A stretch of 64,000 bases of DNA from Streptomyces ambofaciens ATCC 23877 (GCF_001267885.1 NZ_CP012382.1:6311001-6375000), one strand, 5' to 3'; counted from the stretch's first letter, positions 43,470-52,499 are shown. A program made the numbers and translations. Notes: a model not told the origin generated them from the letters alone.

Positions 43470-45431
43470 ATGAGTCAGCAGGGGGGAAGGTCCACCGGCC
43501 GGGACGACGACTGGTGGGCGCAGCTGTACGACGACTCCACCGGCGACACCGGTCCCACGGTCGCGCCCGATTCCCTGGACGACCGGTTCGCCTCGGCGGC
43601 GGGGACGGTGTCCCGCGGCCCGGACCACGGCATACGGGGCGGGGCCAAGCCCCCACCGCCGACGGACCGCACTCCGCCCGCGACCGAGACCACCGCGCCG
43701 TCCGCGGACCGGCCTCCCTGGTGGGCCGCCGCCGTCCCCGGCCCCCGTACGCCGGGTCCGACGCGACCCGACGACACCCCGCGCGGCGACGACACGCCGG
43801 GTGGGGGCGACAGCCCGCGCGGTGGTGACACGCCGGGCGGCGACGGCACGCCGGGTGGGGGCGACAGCCCGCGCGGCGGTGACACGCCGGGCCACCCCGG
43901 TCCGCCCTCGCCCGGGGCCCCGTGGGAACCACCGCCCGCCGCGCCCCCCGGCCCCGTGAACTTCCCGCCCGGACCCCCGCGGCCCGGGGCTCCCGACCAC
44001 CGGGCGGGGCAGCCCACCGGCCGACAGCCCGCCCCCGCCCAGCCGCCCGACCCCGCGCCCCCGGCACCCCCCGTACGGCCCGCGCCCCCGGCGCCGCCCG
44101 CGCCGTCCGGGACGCCCACACGGCCCGGGCCGCCCGCGCCGTCGCCGTCCGAACCCCTCGCACCACCCGCACCCACGGTCCCGCCAGCACCCACGGTGCC
44201 CCCCGCGCCGTCGGCGCCGCCCGCCTCCCAGCCCTCCGCACCGCCCGCGCCCCCGCAGCCGGCCGCGGCGCCGGGCGGTCCTCGTGGGCGTACCACCTCG
44301 GGGAGCGGGGCCGGCGATCTCCGGGAGCCCGCCGCCACGGACGGACCGGCCGCCCCGCCTCCTCCCCGGACCACCCTCGACCTCCCCCCGCTCCCGCCTC
44401 CGTTCCTGCCCTCGCCGTTCCCGCACGCAGGGGACGGTGGCGGGCCCGCGTCCCCCTCACGGGACTACGTGGGCTCCCGGCCGCCCACCTACGACGCCGA
44501 GCCCACCGCGCTGCCGGCCGCCGACCCCGAGGGGCTCGACGGGCTGGTGCCGGACACCGTGCTGGACGGCGCCCGGTACGGGACCTGCACGCTGCGGGCC
44601 GTCTCCGTGCGGGGAGACTCCGCGCGCTACCGGGGCGATCCACGCCGCGACGCGCTGCTCGTCGCCCGGTTCGGCGCGGGGGAGCAGGCGCTCGTCCTGG
44701 TGGCGATGGCGACCGGCGCCCGTGCGACGGCCGGGGCGCATCTCGCGGCCGCCGACGCGTGCCGGTGGATCGGCCGTGCCGTGGGCCGCAGTCACGCCCG
44801 GCTCGCCGAGGACCTCCGGGCCGGCCGGCGCGGCGACCTGAAGTCCGGCCTGCACCGCCTCACCGACCGCAGTCTCGGACGGCTCCGCGCCGCCGCCGCC
44901 GAACAGGGCCTGACCCCCGAGGAGTACGCGGCCACCCTGCGCTGCCTGCTGCTGCCCGCCGACCCCGCGTGCCGGACGAGGGTGTTCTTCGGCGTCGGCG
45001 CGGGCGGGCTGCTGCGGCTGCGGGGCGGTGCCTGGCAGGACATGGAGCCCCGGGGCGGCGACGTCACGGGTGAGCCCGTCGTGGGGTACGGCTCTCCCAG
45101 GGGCGGGGCGGCGGGCGAGACGCCCGAGGGCGACCGGCTCACCATGGACCTCGGCATCACGACACCGCCGGGCCCGTCCACGCAACCGCCCGCCGGGCCC
45201 CGCAGGCCCTTCCGCTTCCGTGCCTCCGTAGCCCGCCCGGGTGATGTGCTCCTGATGAGCACCGCCGGCCTCGCCGAGCCGCTGCTGAGCGAACCGGAAC
45301 TGGGCCGGCACCTCGCGCGGCGGTGGCCGGGCCGTACTCCGCCCGGCCTCGCGGAGTTCCTCGCCGACAGCGGAGTCCGGGTCAAGGGGTACGCCGACGA
45401 CCGCACGGCGGCCGCCGTATGGGAGGCGTGA
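43470..45431 (+). CDS. Proline-rich PP2C-like protein (metal-site residue missing)
   Basis: 653 aa; ATG after AGGGG. Residues 1-50 are acidic (GRDDDWWAQLYDDSTGDTGP). Residues 109-141 contain two near-copies of an 18-residue Gly/Asp/Ser/Pro unit, and 143-350 are a Pro/Ala linker. The C-terminal 270 residues resemble PP2C_2 phosphatases (LRAVSVRGDSARYRGDPRRD, RVFFGVGAGGLLRLRGG, RPGDVLLMSTAGLAEPLL, DRTAAAVWEA). The DG motif expected after the second strand reads VAMATGARATAG, without the metal-binding Asp. Catalysis is therefore doubtful, and a binding or scaffold role is possible. Confidence 0.82.
   Translation: MSQQGGRSTGRDDDWWAQLYDDSTGDTGPTVAPDSLDDRFASAAGTVSRGPDHGIRGGAKPPPPTDRTPPATETTAPSADRPPWWAAAVPGPRTPGPTRPDDTPRGDDTPGGGDSPRGGDTPGGDGTPGGGDSPRGGDTPGHPGPPSPGAPWEPPPAAPPGPVNFPPGPPRPGAPDHRAGQPTGRQPAPAQPPDPAPPAPPVRPAPPAPPAPSGTPTRPGPPAPSPSEPLAPPAPTVPPAPTVPPAPSAPPASQPSAPPAPPQPAAAPGGPRGRTTSGSGAGDLREPAATDGPAAPPPPRTTLDLPPLPPPFLPSPFPHAGDGGGPASPSRDYVGSRPPTYDAEPTALPAADPEGLDGLVPDTVLDGARYGTCTLRAVSVRGDSARYRGDPRRDALLVARFGAGEQALVLVAMATGARATAGAHLAAADACRWIGRAVGRSHARLAEDLRAGRRGDLKSGLHRLTDRSLGRLRAAAAEQGLTPEEYAATLRCLLLPADPACRTRVFFGVGAGGLLRLRGGAWQDMEPRGGDVTGEPVVGYGSPRGGAAGETPEGDRLTMDLGITTPPGPSTQPPAGPRRPFRFRASVARPGDVLLMSTAGLAEPLLSEPELGRHLARRWPGRTPPGLAEFLADSGVRVKGYADDRTAAAVWEA
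43794..43892 (+). repeat. 54-bp in-frame tandem repeat (about 1.8 copies)
   Basis: Encodes TPGGGDSPRGGDTPGGDG followed by TPGGGDSPRGGDTPG in the PP2C-like protein. The DNA copies are nearly identical (one visible T/C change), so the expansion is probably recent. Confidence 0.7.
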
Positions 45432-45459
45432 CGCGGCTCGCTGTGCCATACGTAGAGCC

Positions 45460-47202
45460 ATGGCCAAACAGAACGTCGCGGAACAGTTCGTCGACATCCT
45501 CACCCGCGCCGGAGTCGAACGCCTCTACGGAGTCGTCGGCGACAGCCTCAACCCGGTCGTGGACGCCGTGCGCCGCCACCCCGGCATCGAGTGGGTGCAC
45601 GTCCGGCACGAGGAGACCGCCGCCTTCGCCGCGGGGGCGGAGGCGCAGGTCACCGGCAAGCTGACCGCGTGCGCCGGCTCCTGCGGCCCCGGGAACCTCC
45701 ATCTCATCAACGGCCTCTACGACGCCCACCGGTCCATGGCCCCCGTCCTCGCCCTCGCCTCGCAGATCCCGTCCAGCGAGATCGGCCTCGGGTTCTTCCA
45801 GGAGACCCACCCCGACCAGCTCTTCCGGGAGTGCAGCCACTACAGCGAGCTGATCTCCAGCCCGAAGCAGATGCCGAGGCTGCTCCAGACCGCCATCCAG
45901 CACGCCGTCGGCCAGGGCGGCGTCAGCGTCGTCTCCCTGCCCGGCGACATCGCGGACGAGCCCGCCCCGGAGAAGGCCCCCGAGACCGCCCTGGTCACCT
46001 CCCGGCCGACCGTCCGCCCCGGCGACGAGGAGCTCGACCGGCTGGTGCGGATGATCGACGACGCCGACAAGGTCACCCTGTTCTGCGGCAGCGGCACGGC
46101 GGGCGCGCACGCCGAGGTGATGGAGTTCGCCGGGAAGATCAAGTCCCCGGTGGGGCACGCCCTGCGCGGCAAGGAGTGGATCCAGTACGACAATCCCTTC
46201 GACGTGGGGATGAGCGGGCTGCTGGGCTACGGCGCGGCCTACGAGGCCACCCACGAGTGCGACCTGCTGATCCTGCTCGGCACGGACTTCCCGTACAACG
46301 CCTTCCTGCCCGACGACGTCCAGATCGCCCAGATCGACGTCCGGCCGGAGCGTCTGGGCCGGCGTTCCAAACTGGACCTCGCGGTGTGGGGCGACGCGAA
46401 GGAGACCCTGCGCTGCCTGATCCCGAGGGTGCAGGAGAAGAAGAGCCGCCGCTTCCTCGACCGGATGCTGAAGAAGCACGCGGACGCCCTGGAGGGCGTG
46501 GTCAAGGCCTACACCCGCAAGGTCGACAAGCACGTCCCGATCCACCCCGAGTACGTGGCCGCCGTGCTGGACGAGGTCGCCGACGACGACGCCGTCTTCA
46601 CCGTCGACACCGGCATGTGCAACGTCTGGGCCGCCCGCTACATCTCGCCCAACGGCCGCCGCCGCATCATCGGTTCCTTCTCGCACGGCTCGATGGCGAA
46701 CGCGCTGCCGATGGCGATCGGCGCCCAGTTCACCGACCGGCGGCGACAGGTCGTCTCGATGTCCGGCGACGGCGGGTTCACCATGCTGATGGGTGACTTC
46801 CTCACCCTCGTCCAGCACGATCTGCCGGTGAAGGTCGTCCTGTTCGACAACTCCTCACTGGGCATGGTCGAGCTGGAGATGCTGGTCGCGGGCCTGCCCT
46901 CGCACGGCGTGGCCAACGTCAACCCCGACTTCGCCGCCGTCGCCGAGGCGTGCGGGGCCTTCGGCGTACGGGTGGAGAAGCCCAAGGAGCTGGCCGGGGC
47001 CCTGAAGGCCGCGTTCGAGCACAAGGGGCCGGCCCTCGTCGACGTCGTCACCGACCCCAACGCGCTGTCCATCCCGCCGAAGATCAGCGCCGACATGGTC
47101 ACCGGCTTCGCCCTGTCCGCGTCCAAGATCGTCCTGGACGGAGGGGTCGGCCGGATGCTCCAGATGGCCCGCTCCAACCTGCGGAACGTGCCCCGGCTCT
47201 GA
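45460..47202 (+). CDS. poxB: Thiamine-diphosphate-dependent pyruvate oxidase/dehydrogenase (PoxB type)
   Basis: 580 aa. The catalytic Glu is in HVRHEETAAFAAGAEAQV, the Gly-rich FAD/pyrimidine region is GKLTACAGSCGPGNLHLING, and the ThDP/Mg motif is SGDGGFTMLMGDFLTLVQ ending in DNSSLGMVELEM. The C-terminal extension (KISADMVTGFALSASKIVLD) resembles PoxB rather than acetolactate synthase. The enzyme decarboxylates pyruvate to acetate and CO2, passing electrons to quinone. Single gene 28 bp after the PP2C-like gene. Confidence 0.92.
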   Translation: MAKQNVAEQFVDILTRAGVERLYGVVGDSLNPVVDAVRRHPGIEWVHVRHEETAAFAAGAEAQVTGKLTACAGSCGPGNLHLINGLYDAHRSMAPVLALASQIPSSEIGLGFFQETHPDQLFRECSHYSELISSPKQMPRLLQTAIQHAVGQGGVSVVSLPGDIADEPAPEKAPETALVTSRPTVRPGDEELDRLVRMIDDADKVTLFCGSGTAGAHAEVMEFAGKIKSPVGHALRGKEWIQYDNPFDVGMSGLLGYGAAYEATHECDLLILLGTDFPYNAFLPDDVQIAQIDVRPERLGRRSKLDLAVWGDAKETLRCLIPRVQEKKSRRFLDRMLKKHADALEGVVKAYTRKVDKHVPIHPEYVAAVLDEVADDDAVFTVDTGMCNVWAARYISPNGRRRIIGSFSHGSMANALPMAIGAQFTDRRRQVVSMSGDGGFTMLMGDFLTLVQHDLPVKVVLFDNSSLGMVELEMLVAGLPSHGVANVNPDFAAVAEACGAFGVRVEKPKELAGALKAAFEHKGPALVDVVTDPNALSIPPKISADMVTGFALSASKIVLDGGVGRMLQMARSNLRNVPRL

Positions 47203-47341
47203 CCTCGGACCGTCCTCGGACCTGACCGATCGAGCGGTCGTGACGATTCGACATGACTGGCCGGGGTCCGAACGGGCAAGGCTTCCCCCGTGAGGTTGTT
47301 CGAAGAGGAGGGGAAGCGACATCAGTAAGCGGACGGGGGAC

Positions 47342-47749
47342 ATGGAGAGGGAGACGACGCCACAGCTCAGCCGACGGCTCGGGCGGGCGGACCTGCGGGC
47401 GGTGCCCGAGAGCCGGCGAGCGCTGCGTGAGCTGCTGCGGCACTGGGGCGGGCCCGGACGGTCGGAGATCGCGGAACTGCTCACCAGCGAGCTCGTCACC
47501 AACGCGCTGGTGCACACCGGCGAAGGGGCCGTGCTGACCGCCACGGTCGGGCCGCGCGCGCTGCGGGTCGAGGTGCGGGACTTCGTCGCCCGGCCGCCCC
47601 GGCCGCGCTCGCCCGATCCGGAGGAGAGCACCAACGGCAGAGGGCTGGTCCTCGTGGAGTCCCTCGCCGACGACTGGGGCGTGCGGCCGTGCGAGACGGG
47701 CGAGCCGGGCAAGTCGGTCTGGTTCGAACTGGACGCCGAGGCCGCCTGA
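47342..47749 (+). CDS. Anti-sigma-factor-like HATPase
   Basis: 135 aa. N box IAELLTSELVTNALVHTGEG, G1 LRVEVRDFVARPPR (the usual D-x-G is D-F-V), and G2 ESTNGRGLVLVESLADDWGV. It belongs to the RsbW-like single-domain GHKL proteins abundant in streptomycetes. ATG after GGGGGAC. A symmetrical hairpin ends transcription. Confidence 0.87.
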   Translation: MERETTPQLSRRLGRADLRAVPESRRALRELLRHWGGPGRSEIAELLTSELVTNALVHTGEGAVLTATVGPRALRVEVRDFVARPPRPRSPDPEESTNGRGLVLVESLADDWGVRPCETGEPGKSVWFELDAEAA

Positions 47750-47778
47750 GCCGCCGGTGACCGGGCGCCTCAGGCGGC
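47741..47778. terminator. Bidirectional terminator
   Basis: GCCGCCTGAG (47741-47750, containing the stop) pairs perfectly with CTCAGGCGGC (47769-47778). It lies between the HATPase stop and the convergent DUF2637 stop at 47785. Confidence 0.72.
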
Positions 47779-47784
47779 ATGCGG

Positions 47785-48837
47785 CTAACCGAACTGCTGC
47801 TCCAGGTCCTTGAGCTTGCGCTCCAGGGAGTCCAGGCGCGGCAGTGCCTGGGTGTCGTCCTCCGCGGTGAGGTCGACGGTCACCTGGTCAGTTCCGCCGC
47901 GGACGGGCTGCAGCGAGGGCCGCTGGCGCACGGGCAGGGGGTCCGGGGTCGATATGGCAGGCTCCGCAGTGGCCCGTTCGGCACCCCGCTCGACCTGCTG
48001 CACCTCGACCTCGACCGGCCGACCGCCGCGGCCGGGGAAGCCCCGGTGCCCGTGGCCCCGGCTGATCGCCTTGAGCTGCGCCCGCTCCAGGCGCTCCTGC
48101 TCGCGCCGGCGCTGCTTGGTCTCTTCCTTGCGACGCCGGTCGTCGCGCACCTCGTCGACCGCCTCGTCGAGGCTGCGCACGCCCTCCAGGAGCATCAGCG
48201 ACCAGGCGCGGTACGTCTCCCTGGGGGCCCGCAGCCAGCGGACCATGCGGATCTGCGGGAGCGGACGCGGCACGAGGCCCTGCTCGCGCAGTGCGGCCCG
48301 GCGGGTCTGCTTCAGGGCCCGGTCGAACAGCACCGCCGCCGACAGGGACATGCCCGCGAAGAAGTGCGGGGCACCCGCGTGACCGAGGCCGCGGGGCGCG
48401 TGCACCCAGTTGAACCACGCGGCCGCGAAGGCGAAGGTCCACACGAGTATGCGGGAGCCGAGCGCCGCGTCACCGTGGCTGGCCTCGCGCACCGCGAGGA
48501 CGGAGCAGAACATCGCCGCGCCGTCGAGGCCGAACGGGACCAGGTACTGCCAGCCGCCGGTCAGGCCGAGGTTCTGCTCGCCGAAGCCGACCAGACCGTG
48601 GAAGGAGAGCGCCGCGGCGACCGCGGCGCAGCAGAAGAGCAGGACATAGGAGAAGGTGCCGTAGAGGGCCTCCTTGCGCCTGCGGCGCTCCTCCATGCGC
48701 TCCCACGAGTCGTCCGCGCCCGCGTCCTTCCCCGAGGAACGCTTGCCGCGCGCGAGCACCGCCACCGCCGCCAGCATGCCCAGGAGCAGCACGGCGCCCG
48801 GAAGCAGCCAGTTCAGCGATATGTCGGTCAATCTCAT
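47785..48837 (-). CDS. DUF2637 (SpdD-like) membrane protein
   Basis: 350 aa. After one N-terminal helix (WLLPGAVLLLGMLAAVAVLA) and a charged loop come the four-helix DUF2637 region (TFSYVLLFCCAAVAAALSFH, WQYLVPFGLDGAAMFCSVLA, ILVWTFAFAAAWFNWVH, FFAGMSLSAAVLFDRAL). The C-terminal half is cytoplasmic, with a coiled-coil-like Arg/Glu run (RRRKEETKQRRREQERLERA) and a Leu-zipper-like end (LDSLERKLKDLEQQF). DUF2637 proteins are linked to plasmid spread (Spd) and to chromosomal loci of unclear role. No conjugation genes are nearby. Confidence 0.87.
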   Translation of the reverse strand: MRLTDISLNWLLPGAVLLLGMLAAVAVLARGKRSSGKDAGADDSWERMEERRRRKEALYGTFSYVLLFCCAAVAAALSFHGLVGFGEQNLGLTGGWQYLVPFGLDGAAMFCSVLAVREASHGDAALGSRILVWTFAFAAAWFNWVHAPRGLGHAGAPHFFAGMSLSAAVLFDRALKQTRRAALREQGLVPRPLPQIRMVRWLRAPRETYRAWSLMLLEGVRSLDEAVDEVRDDRRRKEETKQRRREQERLERAQLKAISRGHGHRGFPGRGGRPVEVEVQQVERGAERATAEPAISTPDPLPVRQRPSLQPVRGGTDQVTVDLTAEDDTQALPRLDSLERKLKDLEQQFG

Positions 48838-49117
48838 CTGGGGTCCCTTGCATTGGGATAGGGCGTAACGCCCGCCATGGTGGCCCAAACCCGGCGGCCC
48901 TCAGGGGGGTTTCGGGGCAAGAGGCCGCCAAGTGGGTGCGAGGGGGTGCCCAGGGCGACGATCTGCTCGAACTGCCGCGTGAGGAGCGGGAATTGAGTTC
49001 GAATAAGATAACCCGTACGAGTGGTTCCGTGGAAACCGCCCGTGCTGCACGAGGGAGTTGTGGAGCGAGCCCGGTGATCTCGAGGGACCGCCGCGGGCGG
49101 GTGCGCCGGGCGGCGGC
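48838..49117. other. Intergenic region upstream of DUF2637 gene
   Basis: 280 bp without a supported gene. It contains an AT-rich patch (TTCGAATAAGATAACCCGTA around 48994-49013) that stands out against the GC background and probably belongs to the promoter region of the minus-strand DUF2637 gene. No repeat or RNA is recognised. Confidence 0.4.
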
Positions 49118-49963
49118 TCAGACCGCCGTGGCGAGCAGCTTGCCGACGCGGTCCGCGTCACAGGTGCGCGGGCAGGTGGCGCAGGTGTCCTTGGGGCGCA
49201 GCGTGTAGAACATGCAGCAGCTCGCCCGGTCCCGGGTGTGCAGCGACTCGCCGTCCGGCCCCGTCAGTTCGCGGAACGCGGCGTCGCCCACGTACGGCTT
49301 GGTCGCGCCCGGCAGCAGCAGCTCCAGCTCGTGCCGGGCCCGTTCCTGCTCGCCGAGCAGGTGAGCGACGTACCACAGGCCCTCCACGACCTCGTCGGTC
49401 GCCATGCCCCACAGGGCGCGTCCGCGCCGCCGCATGCGCGGTCCGAAACCCGCCAGCACCGGCTCCAGGTGCTCCGCCACGGAGGCCCGCACCTCGGCCC
49501 GCAGCGCCTCCTCGTCGGCGACCACACGGGCACCGGGCAGGGCGGCGGCCGGATCGCCCGGCAGGCAGGCGAAACCGGCGGCCCGCACGGCCATGCGGCC
49601 GAGGGGCAGGCCGGCGGCGGAGCGGTCGTAGGCGACCTGGGCCGCGGGATAGCGGGGGACCCGGCGGTGCAGGAACCACGGCACGGTGATCAGCAGACAG
49701 GCCGGCCACGCGTACCGGTGCAGACCGAAGCTCGCGATCACGTCCGGCCGGGCCCGCTGCCCGTAGTCCCGCAGCACCTGGGCGTCGTCCCAGGCGAGGA
49801 ACGCCTCCAGTTCCGCCCCGCCCGCGGCGAGCGAGCCGGCCGGGACCCACCCGCCGTCGCACGGCAGGTCGCCGTCGGCGTCCAGCTCGGTGACGCCCAG
49901 TCCCGGGAGGACCTCGGACAGGCGCGCGTAGGCGTCCGCGAAGGCCGTGCGGGTGACAGGCAT
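49118..49963 (-). CDS. FhuF-like ferric-siderophore reductase, [2Fe-2S] protein
   Basis: 281 aa. The C-terminal cysteines follow CCX10CX2C (CCMFYTLRPKDTCATC), exactly the FhuF cluster motif. Upstream blocks LHRYAWPACLLITVPWFLHR and RGRALWGMATDEVVEGLWYV fit the FhuF/IucA-like reductase fold. It would reduce ferric siderophores in the cytoplasm to release iron. A DmdR/IdeR-type iron box lies 37-55 bp upstream, so expression should rise when iron is scarce. No siderophore transport genes lie alongside. Confidence 0.88.
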   Translation of the reverse strand: MPVTRTAFADAYARLSEVLPGLGVTELDADGDLPCDGGWVPAGSLAAGGAELEAFLAWDDAQVLRDYGQRARPDVIASFGLHRYAWPACLLITVPWFLHRRVPRYPAAQVAYDRSAAGLPLGRMAVRAAGFACLPGDPAAALPGARVVADEEALRAEVRASVAEHLEPVLAGFGPRMRRRGRALWGMATDEVVEGLWYVAHLLGEQERARHELELLLPGATKPYVGDAAFRELTGPDGESLHTRDRASCCMFYTLRPKDTCATCPRTCDADRVGKLLATAV

Positions 49964-49999
49964 GCGGGACCACCGTTCCACGTCGGACCACGGGCTGTT

Positions 50000-50018
50000 T
50001 GAGGTAAGCCTTACCTTA
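50000..50018 (-). promoter_or_regulatory. Iron box (DmdR/IdeR operator)
   Basis: On the minus strand TAAGGTAAGGCTTACCTCA matches the streptomycete iron-box consensus TTAGGTTAGGCTCACCTAA at 15 of 19 positions. It is the main AT-rich patch before the FhuF-like gene. DmdR1 with Fe(II) would bind it and repress. Confidence 0.8.
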
Positions 50019-50129
50019 TCGAAAATTCGCGGGATTTGAACTGGCGGCCGGTGCGCTTATGGTGCTTGACGGACAGGCGACAACCCGCCGTAATGACCCC
50101 AAGTACCGACACGTCCCGCAGGAGGACCC

Positions 50130-50951
50130 GTGAAGCCGAGCGCGCAGGGGCCCCCAGGGACGGGCACCGGGCGGGCCCGCACCGCCGAGCGGGCCGGAGC
50201 GGCCGGCATACCCGTGCAGCCCCGCGCCGCGGACGGCGACCGGGACCGGGCCCCGGGGCGCGCGGGCCCTGCCGGGGGCGTACGCGGCGAGCACACGCAC
50301 AGCGAACCCCTCCCGCCCCGCCCGCGCGTCCTCGTGCAGCGCTCCTCCGTACGCGGGCAGGTCCTCGACGCCCTGCGCACCGCGCTGGTGGCCGGCGAGC
50401 TGCGCCCCGGCGAGGTCTACTCGGCACCCGCGCTCGGCGAGCGGTTCGGCGTCTCGGCCACGCCCGTACGGGAGGCCATGCAGCAGCTCGCCCAGGAGGG
50501 CGCCGTCGAGGTCGTCCCCAACCGGGGCTTCCGCGTCCTCGAACGCGGCGACCGGGAGCTGGCCGAACTCGCCGAGGTCCGGGCGCTCATCGAGGTCCCC
50601 GTGATACTGCGCCTGGCCCGGACCGTCCCCGCCGAACGCTGGGCGGAGCTGCGCCCCCTCGCCGAGGCCACCGTCCGGGCCGCGTCGTCCGGCTGCCCGG
50701 CGGCCTACGCCGAGGCCGACCGCGGCTTCCACCGCGCGGTGCTCGTGCTGGCCGGCAACGACCAGCTCGTCCGGATCGCCGGTGACCTGCACCGCCGCGC
50801 CCAGTGGCCGCCGGCCGGCGCCCCCGCGGTACGGGGGCGGGCCGACCTGATCGCCGACGCGCACGAACACACGGCGCTGCTGGACGCGCTGATCGCCGGC
50901 GACCTGGACGTGGTGCGGACCCTGGTGGGGGAGCACTTCACGGGCGCCTAG
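50130..50951 (+). CDS. GntR-family regulator (FadR-like, FCD domain)
   Basis: 273 aa from GTG after AGGAGG. A 65-residue disordered N-terminus precedes the winged helix (RGQVLDALRTALVAGELRPG, ALGERFGVSATPVREAMQQL, AQEGAVEVVPNRGFRV) and an FCD domain (ELAEVRALIEVPVILRLART, YAEADRGFHRAVLVLAGNDQ, ADAHEHTALLDALIAGDLD). The His/Asp pattern suggests a metal-bound carboxylate ligand. The TAG stop is part of the CTAG target duplicated by the IS701 element, so the protein is intact but its natural downstream context is lost. Confidence 0.9.
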   Translation: MKPSAQGPPGTGTGRARTAERAGAAGIPVQPRAADGDRDRAPGRAGPAGGVRGEHTHSEPLPPRPRVLVQRSSVRGQVLDALRTALVAGELRPGEVYSAPALGERFGVSATPVREAMQQLAQEGAVEVVPNRGFRVLERGDRELAELAEVRALIEVPVILRLARTVPAERWAELRPLAEATVRAASSGCPAAYAEADRGFHRAVLVLAGNDQLVRIAGDLHRRAQWPPAGAPAVRGRADLIADAHEHTALLDALIAGDLDVVRTLVGEHFTGA

Positions 50952-52368
50952 TAGTGCTTCGTTAGGTTCTGGGCTGTCTGCGGCGGCTTTGTGGGTTGGG
51001 TAGAGGCCGTCCGCAGGTGGTGCAGGCACCGGTCCAGCACCTCAGGAGGTCCTGAAGAACGTCGAGGACCTGGTAGAGGGTCAGGCCGGTGTGTGGGCTT
51101 TTGGGTCGAGCCGCCTGAGGGTGAGGAATGCCTGAGCGGCGGTGACGAGCGTGACGTGGTGGTGCCAGCCGCGCCAGGTGCGGCCCTCGAAGTGGTCCAG
51201 GCCCAGACCGTGCTTGAGTTCGCGGTAGTCGTGCTCGATCCGCCAGCGCATCTTCGCCCAACGCACCAGGTCAGCGACCGGGGTGGTGGCGGGCAGATTC
51301 GATATCCAGTACCCGGTCGGAGCGTCCTGGCCCTCCGGCCATTCGACCAGGAGTGTCTGGGCGGGCAGGACGCCGTCCCACCTGCTGCGGCCGCCGCCCG
51401 CCTCCTGGGCTGAGGCCAGGGACTGCTTGCCCGCAGGCCTCACGGTCAGCACCGCGAACCGTGAGGCCATCGCGCCCTTGCTGCCCTGTCGCCAGGTCAC
51501 CTCGGTGAACCGGCCGGCACCGGCCTCGACCGCGAGGACCGAGACGGCTCGTGGCGAAGTGCGGTAGCGGGCCAGCGTCGGCGGACCGAGCCCGCCGTAA
51601 GCGGGCTGGTGCGGCTCGGCATCCTCCCGGTGGGCGACTTCCTTCCCGGTCAGGGCGAGAACATAGGACAGCCCACGCTGTTCGAGACCGATCCGGAAGG
51701 GGGTGCTGACGCCGTAGCCGGCGTCGGCGACCACCACCGGCGCCTTCAGCTGCCACTCGCCGAGCGTGTCGAGCAGGCCGAGCGCGAGACGCCATTTCTC
51801 CTGGTGGACGATGTCGTCGGGTACTCCCGCCCTGCGGCATCGGTCCGGATCGTCCGTCCACTCGCGCGGCAGATACAGCTGCCAGTTCAACGGGCAGGAC
51901 GCGGTGTCGGTGGCGGCGTGGACGCTGACCGCGACCTGGCAGTTCGCCCGCTTGCCGACGGCTCCGCAGTACTGGCGTGCAACGCCGGCCGACGCGGTGC
52001 CGCACTTGGGGAACGACACGTCGTCGACAACCCACACCTCGGGCGTGATCACCTCGGCGATCCGCTCGGCGGTCCGCCGTCTGACCGGCAGCGGGTCCCA
52101 CGGCGACTGGTTCACGAACTGCTGCAGGGCCTGCATGTTCCCGTCCGGCAGCCGCTCGGCCATCGGCTGGACCGACTTCCGCCGGCCATCGAGCATCAGG
52201 CCCCGCAGATAACACTCGCCCCAACGCCGCTGATCCCGACGCGGCAACGACCCGAACACATCGGCAACAAACCCCGCTAACTCGCCCCGGAGCCGTTCCA
52301 CTTCCCCCAGCTTCACCCTGGAAGGCTGCCCACCACCAACCGAGATCACTCAACGTAACGAAGCACTA
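50952..52368 (-). mobile_element. Intact IS701-family insertion sequence
   Basis: 1,417 bp bounded by inverted repeats TAGTGCTTCGTTAGGTT (50952-50968) and its partner at 52352-52368, matching at 16 of 17 positions. Flanked by 4-bp direct repeats CTAG at 50948-50951 and 52369-52372, the target duplication typical of IS701. One full-length transposase gene occupies most of it. Intact ends, duplication and ORF indicate a recent insertion. Confidence 0.93.
51081..52349 (-). CDS. IS701-family transposase
   Basis: 422 aa. DDE blocks: TPEVWVVDDVSFPKCGTASA, VAVSVHAATDTASCPLNWQL, KAPVVVADAGYGVSTPFRIG and the C-terminal RWRIEHDYRELKHGLGLDHF with the catalytic Glu. GTG at 52349 lies within 20 bp of the element end; a GTG 33 nt downstream (VKLGEVERLRG) is another possible start. 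No frameshift or stop is seen, so it may be active. Confidence 0.93.
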   Translation of the reverse strand: MISVGGGQPSRVKLGEVERLRGELAGFVADVFGSLPRRDQRRWGECYLRGLMLDGRRKSVQPMAERLPDGNMQALQQFVNQSPWDPLPVRRRTAERIAEVITPEVWVVDDVSFPKCGTASAGVARQYCGAVGKRANCQVAVSVHAATDTASCPLNWQLYLPREWTDDPDRCRRAGVPDDIVHQEKWRLALGLLDTLGEWQLKAPVVVADAGYGVSTPFRIGLEQRGLSYVLALTGKEVAHREDAEPHQPAYGGLGPPTLARYRTSPRAVSVLAVEAGAGRFTEVTWRQGSKGAMASRFAVLTVRPAGKQSLASAQEAGGGRSRWDGVLPAQTLLVEWPEGQDAPTGYWISNLPATTPVADLVRWAKMRWRIEHDYRELKHGLGLDHFEGRTWRGWHHHVTLVTAAQAFLTLRRLDPKAHTPA

Positions 52369-52499
52369 CTAGGCACGCACCTGCCGGCAGAACGCCAAGG
52401 GCCGTCGACAGCCCGCTGCGCGGCCCGCCGAGCCTCAGCAAGGGAACCGCTTGGGGCCGGACCCCGTTTGGGCATGCATGCGCCGGTTTGCTGCAGGTT

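Noticed and set aside
43794..43892. Repeat array as a possible CRISPR or minisatellite element
   Set aside because: It is in frame within the PP2C-like protein and encodes a low-complexity linker repeat.
47785..48837. DUF2637 gene as sign of an integrative conjugative element
   Set aside because: No replication, TraB/FtsK, integrase or att site is visible nearby; chromosomal DUF2637 genes are common in streptomycetes.
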